DNA of 64,000 bases from Massilia sp. PAMC28688. Lineage in GTDB: Bacteria; Pseudomonadota; Gammaproteobacteria; Burkholderiales; Burkholderiaceae_D. Numbering within the stretch: the stretch's first letter is position 1; every line of letters starts with the position of its first letter. Location of the stretch: positions 930,001-994,000 of the forward strand of contig NZ_CP080378.1 of assembly GCF_019443445.1 (NCBI RefSeq), read 5' to 3'. Shown here piece after piece: positions 59,843 through 64,000 of the stretch. The notes below the pieces were generated by a model. It did not search any database and had not been told where the DNA came from. It saw only the letters and a list, made by a program, of their open reading frames with translations. Both the position numbers and the translations under genes were made by a program.

Positions 59843-60289
59843 CTAGTGGTCAAAGCTCATCACTCGCGCCAGTTTCCAGCCGTCCGACCCTTTTTTCCAG
59901 ACGTGTACAAACTTGTACACGCTGCAGGCATCCGCTTGGCTCAGATCGCAAAAGCGATGTTTTCCGGTTTGGATTGCGCCATAATCGGGAACGGGATAGA
60001 CCTCGATTGCGCCGACCAGATCGCGCCGAATTTTACGGCCACTGGCGAAATTTTTCCGGGTCGCTTCCAGGTTCTGCTCATAGTTCGACAGCCCGGCTTT
60101 ATCGTGATAAAACTCGAGGTCGGTGGCAAACATTGTCTTGAGTTTTTCCAGATTGCGCGTGTTGACCGCATCGAACAGTGCAGCATCCATTGCTGCAATC
60201 TCTTTCTGCAGATTTGCATGCCCGGCTTGCGCCCACAACTGCGGTGCGAGACTTGACAGCAATGCCAGGATCAGAAGCTTGGTTTTCAT
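59843..60289 (-). CDS. Exported NTF2-like (SnoaL-type) protein
   Basis: A 148-residue protein with a signal peptide (MKTKLLILALLSSLAPQLWAQ) and an NTF2-like domain: a helix LQKEIAAMDAALFDAVNTRN, then LKTMFATDLEFYHDKAG, and a C-terminal sheet YKFVHVWKKGSDGWKLARV. GGAGAGG precedes the ATG at 60289; the longer frame is rejected. NTF2-like proteins act as small-molecule-binding or enzyme subunits; none is suggested here. Stand-alone gene. Confidence 0.85.
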   Translation of the reverse strand: MKTKLLILALLSSLAPQLWAQAGHANLQKEIAAMDAALFDAVNTRNLEKLKTMFATDLEFYHDKAGLSNYEQNLEATRKNFASGRKIRRDLVGAIEVYPVPDYGAIQTGKHRFCDLSQADACSVYKFVHVWKKGSDGWKLARVMSFDH

Positions 60290-60456
60290 GGACCTCTCCG
60301 CTAATGTGGACGCTGCGTGTACGTGGATGTGAATCGCCGTCACTATAAAAAAGATCTCCGGGCGTTACAAAGCGATTCCGACAAGGTGCCGGTTGGGTCG
60401 ATGAATGGTTGATTGGAACGGATAAGCGGCTGCACCGTCCGGTAACCGGAATGCAA

Positions 60457-60480
60457 AACGCCCCCGGTCAGGGGGGCGTT
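60457..60480 (-). terminator. Terminator of the xseB-ispA-dxs operon
   Basis: Read on the minus strand, AACGCCCCC (60480-60472) pairs with 60465-60457 over a short loop and is followed by TTG-type residues (TTTTG). It lies 31 bases past the dxs stop. It is also symmetric enough to work for transcripts on the plus strand. Confidence 0.75.
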
Positions 60481-60511
60481 TGCTTGACTACCTGCGGTCC
60501 AAGCCTGATCG

Positions 60512-62380
60512 CTACACGTTGTTGACCACCAGGCGCGGCTCGGCGTTGTCGAAACGCTTGCGAATGGATGCGGCGATGCCCTTCGCATCGAGGCCGACGC
60601 CGGCCAGCAGCGCGCCAGGGTCGCCGTGGTCGATGAATTTGTCCGGCAGTCCCAGCATGAGCAGCGGCTTGCTGATGCCCAGCTCCGCCAGCGCTTCGGC
60701 CACGGCAGCTCCGGCGCCGCCCATGATGCAGCCCTCTTCCACCGTCACCAGGTAATCGTGTTCCTCGGCCAGCTGCTTGACCAGCGCCGTGTCAAGCGGC
60801 TTGATGAAGCGCATGTTGGCAACCGTGGCACCGAGTTCGGTACCGGCCGCCACGCTTGGCGCCACCATGGAACCGAAAGCCAGGATCGCCACGCCCTTGC
60901 CGCGCTGCTTGACGATGCCCTTGCCCCATTCGATCGAGGTCAGTTCCTTTTCGATGACCGCGCCAATGCCCGCGCCACGCGGGTAGCGTACGGCGGCCGG
61001 ACCGTCGTAGTGGAACGCCGTGGTGAGCATCTGGCGGCATTCATTCTCGTCGGACGCTGCCAGCAGCGCCATATTGGGAATGCAGCGCACAAAGGCGATG
61101 TCGTAGTTGCCCGCATGGGTTGCACCGTCGGCGCCCACCAGGCCTGCACGATCGAGCGCAAACGTCACGTCCAGGTTTTGCAGCGCCACGTCGTGGATCA
61201 GCTGGTCGTAGGCACGCTGCAGGAAGGTGGAGTAGATCGCCACCACCGGCTTGAGACCTTCGGTTGCCAGGCCACCGGCAAAGGTGACCGAGTGCTGCTC
61301 GGCGATGCCGACGTCAAAGTACCGGTCCGGGAACTTTTCTTCAAATTTGACCATTCCCGAGCCCTCGCGCATGGCCGGCGTAATGCCGACCAGGCGCTTG
61401 TCGGCGGCGGCCATGTCGCACAGCCAGTTGCCGAATACTTCGGTGTAAGTGGTCTTGCCGGCCGCGCCGGGGATGATGCCTTCGTTCGGGTTGAATTTGC
61501 CCGTGCCGTGGTACAGGATCGGCTGCGCCTCGGCCAGCTTGTAGCCCTGGCCCTTCTTGGTCACCACGTGCAGGAACTGCGGCCCCTTGAGCTTTTTGAT
61601 GTTCTCCAGGGTCGGAATGAGCGACTCCAGATCATGCCCGTCGATGGGTCCAATGTAATTGAAGCCGAATTCCTCGAACATGGTGGCCGGGACCACCATG
61701 CCCTTGGCGTGTTCTTCCAGCCGCTTGGCCAGCTCCAGCACGGGCCCCGGCAAAACGGTCTTGCCGACATTGCGGGCAGCTGCGTAGAACTGGCCGGACA
61801 TCAGGCGCGCCAGGTAGCGATTGAGTGCGCCCACCGGCGGCGAGATCGACATGTCGTTGTCGTTCAGGACCACCAGCAGGTTCAGGTCTTCCTGCACGCC
61901 GGCGTTGTTGAGCGCCTCGAATGCCATACCCGCCGTCATGGAACCGTCGCCGATGACGGCGATGGCGTGGCGCTGCTCGCCCTTGATCTTGGCTGCCTGC
62001 GCCATGCCCAGGGCCGCCGAAATGGAGGTCGACGAGTGGGCGGTGCCGAATGTGTCGTATTCGCTCTCCACGCGGCGCGGAAAGCCGGAAATGCCATCCT
62101 GCTGGCGCAGCGTGTGGAAGCGGTCGCGCCGGCCGGTGAGGATCTTGTGCGAATAGGTCTGGTGGCCCACGTCCCACACGATGCGGTCGTACGGCGTATT
62201 GAACACGTAGTGCAGCGCGATCGTCAGCTCCACCGTGCCCAGGTTGGACGAGAGGTGGCCGCCGGTCTTGGAGACCGAATCGAGCAGGAAGTTGCGCAGT
62301 TCGTGCGCCAGCGGCGTGAGTTGGGAGCGTGCCAGCTTGCGCAGCTCGGCCGGTTCGTTGATGGTTTCCAGTACGTTCAT
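60512..62380 (-). CDS. dxs: 1-deoxy-D-xylulose-5-phosphate synthase
   Basis: A 622-residue thiamine-diphosphate enzyme, first step of the MEP isoprenoid pathway (pyruvate + glyceraldehyde 3-phosphate). TPP-binding block [35 protein letters not shown], the transketolase-like pyrimidine domain with [18 protein letters not shown], and the C-terminal domain all present; full length. It follows ispA with no gap, in the order xseB-ispA-dxs. Confidence 0.97.
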   Translation of the reverse strand: MNVLETINEPAELRKLARSQLTPLAHELRNFLLDSVSKTGGHLSSNLGTVELTIALHYVFNTPYDRIVWDVGHQTYSHKILTGRRDRFHTLRQQDGISGFPRRVESEYDTFGTAHSSTSISAALGMAQAAKIKGEQRHAIAVIGDGSMTAGMAFEALNNAGVQEDLNLLVVLNDNDMSISPPVGALNRYLARLMSGQFYAAARNVGKTVLPGPVLELAKRLEEHAKGMVVPATMFEEFGFNYIGPIDGHDLESLIPTLENIKKLKGPQFLHVVTKKGQGYKLAEAQPILYHGTGKFNPNEGIIPGAAGKTTYTEVFGNWLCDMAAADKRLVGITPAMREGSGMVKFEEKFPDRYFDVGIAEQHSVTFAGGLATEGLKPVVAIYSTFLQRAYDQLIHDVALQNLDVTFALDRAGLVGADGATHAGNYDIAFVRCIPNMALLAASDENECRQMLTTAFHYDGPAAVRYPRGAGIGAVIEKELTSIEWGKGIVKQRGKGVAILAFGSMVAPSVAAGTELGATVANMRFIKPLDTALVKQLAEEHDYLVTVEEGCIMGGAGAAVAEALAELGISKPLLMLGLPDKFIDHGDPGALLAGVGLDAKGIAASIRKRFDNAEPRLVVNNV

Positions 62381-63283
62381 TTACGCCTTCCGCTGCACGA
62401 TCAGGTCCGCCAACTGGCGAAGCCGCTCTGCTTTTTCTCCAAACGGGACCAGCGCGGCATGCGCTTCGACCCGCAGTTTTTCTGCCAATACCCTGGATGG
62501 CTCCAGGCCCAGAATCGACACGTAGGTCGGCTTGTTGGCCGCCGCGTCCTTGCCCGCCGTCTTGCCCAGCGTGGCCGAATCGGCCGTCGCATCGAGCACG
62601 TCGTCAACCACCTGAAATGCCAGGCCAATGGCGCGCGCATACACATTGAGCGCGGCCAGCTGGTGGTCATCGAGGTCGCCGCCGGCCAGCGCGCCCAGCA
62701 CCACCGAGGCGCGCAGCAGCGCACCGGTTTTCAGCTGGTGCATCTGTTCGAGCTGTTCGAGCGTGAGCGGCAGGCCCACGCTGTCGAGGTCGATGGCCTG
62801 GCCGCCGCACATGCCGGCCGAGCCGGATGCGTGGGCCAGCAGGCGCAGCATGGCGACCTGGCGCTGTGGCGGCACGGTGGCGCCGTCGGCCAGCACCATG
62901 AACGCCTGCGACTGCAGGGCGTCGCCCACCAGCAGGGCGGTCGCTTCATCGTAGGCCACGTGGACGGTGGGTTTGCCGCGCCGCAGGGCGTCGTCATCCA
63001 TGCACGGCATGTCGTCGTGCACCAGTGAGTAGGCGTGGATCATTTCGACGGCGGCGGCGGCGCGCTCCAGCGCCAGCGGATCGGCGCCGGACAGCTCGCC
63101 GGCGGCAAATACCAGCAGCGGGCGCACCCGCTTGCCGCCACCGAGGACGGTATAGCGCATCGCTTCGTGCAGCTTGGTGGGCACGGTGCCGGCGGCGGGC
63201 AAAAAGGCGCCCAGCGCTTCTTCCACGTGCGCCTGCACGGCCGTCATCCAGCCGGCAAAGCTGCCGGCAGCACTGGCCGTCAT
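62381..63283 (-). CDS. ispA: Farnesyl diphosphate synthase (polyprenyl synthetase)
   Basis: A 300-residue prenyltransferase making farnesyl diphosphate. The two aspartate-rich motifs are visible: HDDMPCMDDDALRRGKPT (first) and FQVVDDVLDAT (second), with the typical GGGKRVRPLL near the N-terminus. Short first-motif spacing (DDxxxxD) is that of the bacterial type II enzyme. Its start overlaps xseB by four bases. Confidence 0.95.
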   Translation of the reverse strand: MTASAAGSFAGWMTAVQAHVEEALGAFLPAAGTVPTKLHEAMRYTVLGGGKRVRPLLVFAAGELSGADPLALERAAAAVEMIHAYSLVHDDMPCMDDDALRRGKPTVHVAYDEATALLVGDALQSQAFMVLADGATVPPQRQVAMLRLLAHASGSAGMCGGQAIDLDSVGLPLTLEQLEQMHQLKTGALLRASVVLGALAGGDLDDHQLAALNVYARAIGLAFQVVDDVLDATADSATLGKTAGKDAAANKPTYVSILGLEPSRVLAEKLRVEAHAALVPFGEKAERLRQLADLIVQRKA

Positions 63284-63531
63284 TGCACGCCCTCGCCTTC
63301 GGCCGCGAACGGCTTGAGCATGTCGCCTTCGAGCACCTTGACCTGAGACTCGACTTTTTCCAGTTGCGCGGCGCAGTACTTGACCAGTTCGGAGCCGCGC
63401 GCATAGGCCGCCACCGACGCTTCCAGCGGCAACTGGCCCGATTCCATCTGGGTGACCAGCTGGGCCAGCTCGGCCATGGCCTGCTCGAACGATTCCGGCG
63501 GCATCGCCTGCTCAGTTAGATTCTTTGACAT
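63280..63531 (-). CDS. xseB: Exodeoxyribonuclease VII small subunit
   Basis: An 83-residue helical-hairpin protein, the small subunit of exonuclease VII, which trims single-stranded DNA. FEQAMAELAQLVTQMESGQLPLEASVAAYARG is the signature. The ATG at 63531 is preferred to a GTG two codons upstream. First gene of the xseB-ispA-dxs operon, a widespread conserved order; the large subunit xseA is not in the window. Confidence 0.94.
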   Translation of the reverse strand: MSKNLTEQAMPPESFEQAMAELAQLVTQMESGQLPLEASVAAYARGSELVKYCAAQLEKVESQVKVLEGDMLKPFAAEGEGVQ

Positions 63532-63867
63532 AGACACTTAGTTAGTAACAACGCACGCAACTTGTGGGCAGCGGCGCAGTCTAATCGGATATTTTAGAAC
63601 AGTCCATCCCATACGCTAATAACAAGCAAACCAGGCGGATGGCTACCCACCATTTTATCCCATGCAGGCGGGGTTCATGAAACCGATGCTTTTAGGGCAA
63701 GAACTGCACAGTTTACGGCCTTTTCCGCGCGCCGGACCGCGACTGCACAGCCCGTTCACGGTATAATCGCCGGTTCTGTCCGAAATACCGTATTGCGCTC
63801 ACTCAAAATACTGGTCTTTGGATTCTTTCTCTTCTTTGGGTTAATGCTCTTGTAAAGGGGGGTTGGG
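63532..63867. other. Divergent promoter region between xseB and the Rieske gene
   Basis: No protein gene of normal size fits in these 336 bases. A perfect TATAAT at 63762-63767 points toward the plus-strand gene at 63868; no good -35 element accompanies it. A 20-codon open frame starting at a TTG (63793-63855) would encode a hydrophobic leader peptide ending just before the GGGG-rich ribosome-binding site; it is unproven. Confidence 0.45.
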
Positions 63868-64000
63868 ATGTCCGATATGGCTACCCACGCCAAGCTGGCT
63901 CGCTCCTGCGCACAGCTTCCGGTAGATGTTTACTTTGACGAGGCGCTCCTGCAGCGCGAAATGGCCCAGCTGTTCAAGGCCGGGCCGCGCTATGTCGGAC
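63868..64000 (+). CDS. Aromatic ring-hydroxylating dioxygenase, large subunit, N-terminal fragment
   Basis: The first 44 residues of a gene that runs off the window. The ATG follows GGGGGGTTGGG. The sequence LPVDVYFDEALLQREMAQLF and GPRYVG is the extreme N-terminus of a Rieske (2Fe-2S) non-heme iron oxygenase alpha subunit, just before the Rieske domain. Substrate cannot be inferred from this part. Confidence 0.78.
   Translation, partial: MSDMATHAKLARSCAQLPVDVYFDEALLQREMAQLFKAGPRYVG

Noticed and set aside
60626..63028. 800-residue open frame on the plus strand opposite dxs and ispA
   Set aside because: It lies antisense to two certain genes, is rich in His, Gln, Arg and Val as GC-rich shadow frames are, and matches no family.

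Overview
The window is GC-rich DNA from a betaproteobacterium, most likely family Oxalobacteraceae (Massilia/Telluria/Janthinobacterium type). This rests on the aa3-type cytochrome oxidase cluster with its betaproteobacterial accessory genes (DUF2970, DUF2909, a 34-residue assembly peptide, a thioredoxin-like membrane protein), the pilT-pilU-proC-yggS neighbourhood, the dxs-ispA-xseB operon and dispersed 44-nt repeats. I infer the taxonomy from gene content only; there is no rRNA or tRNA in the window.

Layout. 1-3009: 3' end of rpoH with its terminator, two small lipoproteins and a gamma-glutamyltranspeptidase. 3022-6155: a minus-strand tellurium/stress-type cluster (TerC-like DUF475 protein, two TerD-family proteins, one AIM24-family protein). 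6269-8566: NhaR-like regulator and a CNNM/CBS-domain protein. 8567-9053: a repeat locus. 9054-19153: an AI-2E-family permease, then the full cytochrome c oxidase biogenesis block: coxB, coxA, a 34-aa peptide, ctaG, DUF2970, coxC; then SURF1, a thioredoxin-like protein, ctaA, ctaB, sco. 19560-24329: methyltransferase, comF, trmL, an unusual cytosolic-looking subtilase with a separate prodomain-like partner, the second repeat locus, and rfaE2. 24346-28388: decayed M23 peptidase, a third PilT/PilU-type ATPase, oxyR, ubiA and a DUF883/YqjE/YqjK membrane operon.

Accessory regions. 29071-34665 is an orphan type VI secretion island: VgrG, a large putative effector of unknown chemistry and a lipoprotein that is the likely immunity protein. 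It is bounded on the right by a diverged, broken second copy of the 3' end of the yqjK-like gene that bounds it on the left, so the insertion footprint is visible. 40671-46906 is a three-gene cassette on the minus strand: a serine alpha/beta hydrolase, a CHAT caspase-like protease and a 991-residue SIR2-STAND-TPR protein. The genes are packed as one operon and combine three potential effector activities with an NTPase switch and a repeat sensor. I regard this as the best candidate for a poorly described anti-phage or abortive-infection system.

The rest is mostly core metabolism. 34850-40508 holds an EF-hand secreted protein, proC, yggS, pilT, pilU and a glutathione peroxidase. 47159-64000 holds a hybrid histidine kinase, a small exported peptide, the glycolate oxidase operon glcDEF, a PduO-type cobalamin adenosyltransferase, a DUF5329 protein, a paired amidohydrolase locus (one member frameshifted, the other lacking the usual metal motif), an S9 peptidase, an NTF2-like protein, the isoprenoid operon xseB-ispA-dxs and the start of a Rieske-type oxygenase gene that runs off the window.

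Most start codons were re-chosen from Shine-Dalgarno sequences, signal peptides and gene overlaps, because many longest open frames run upstream of the true start.
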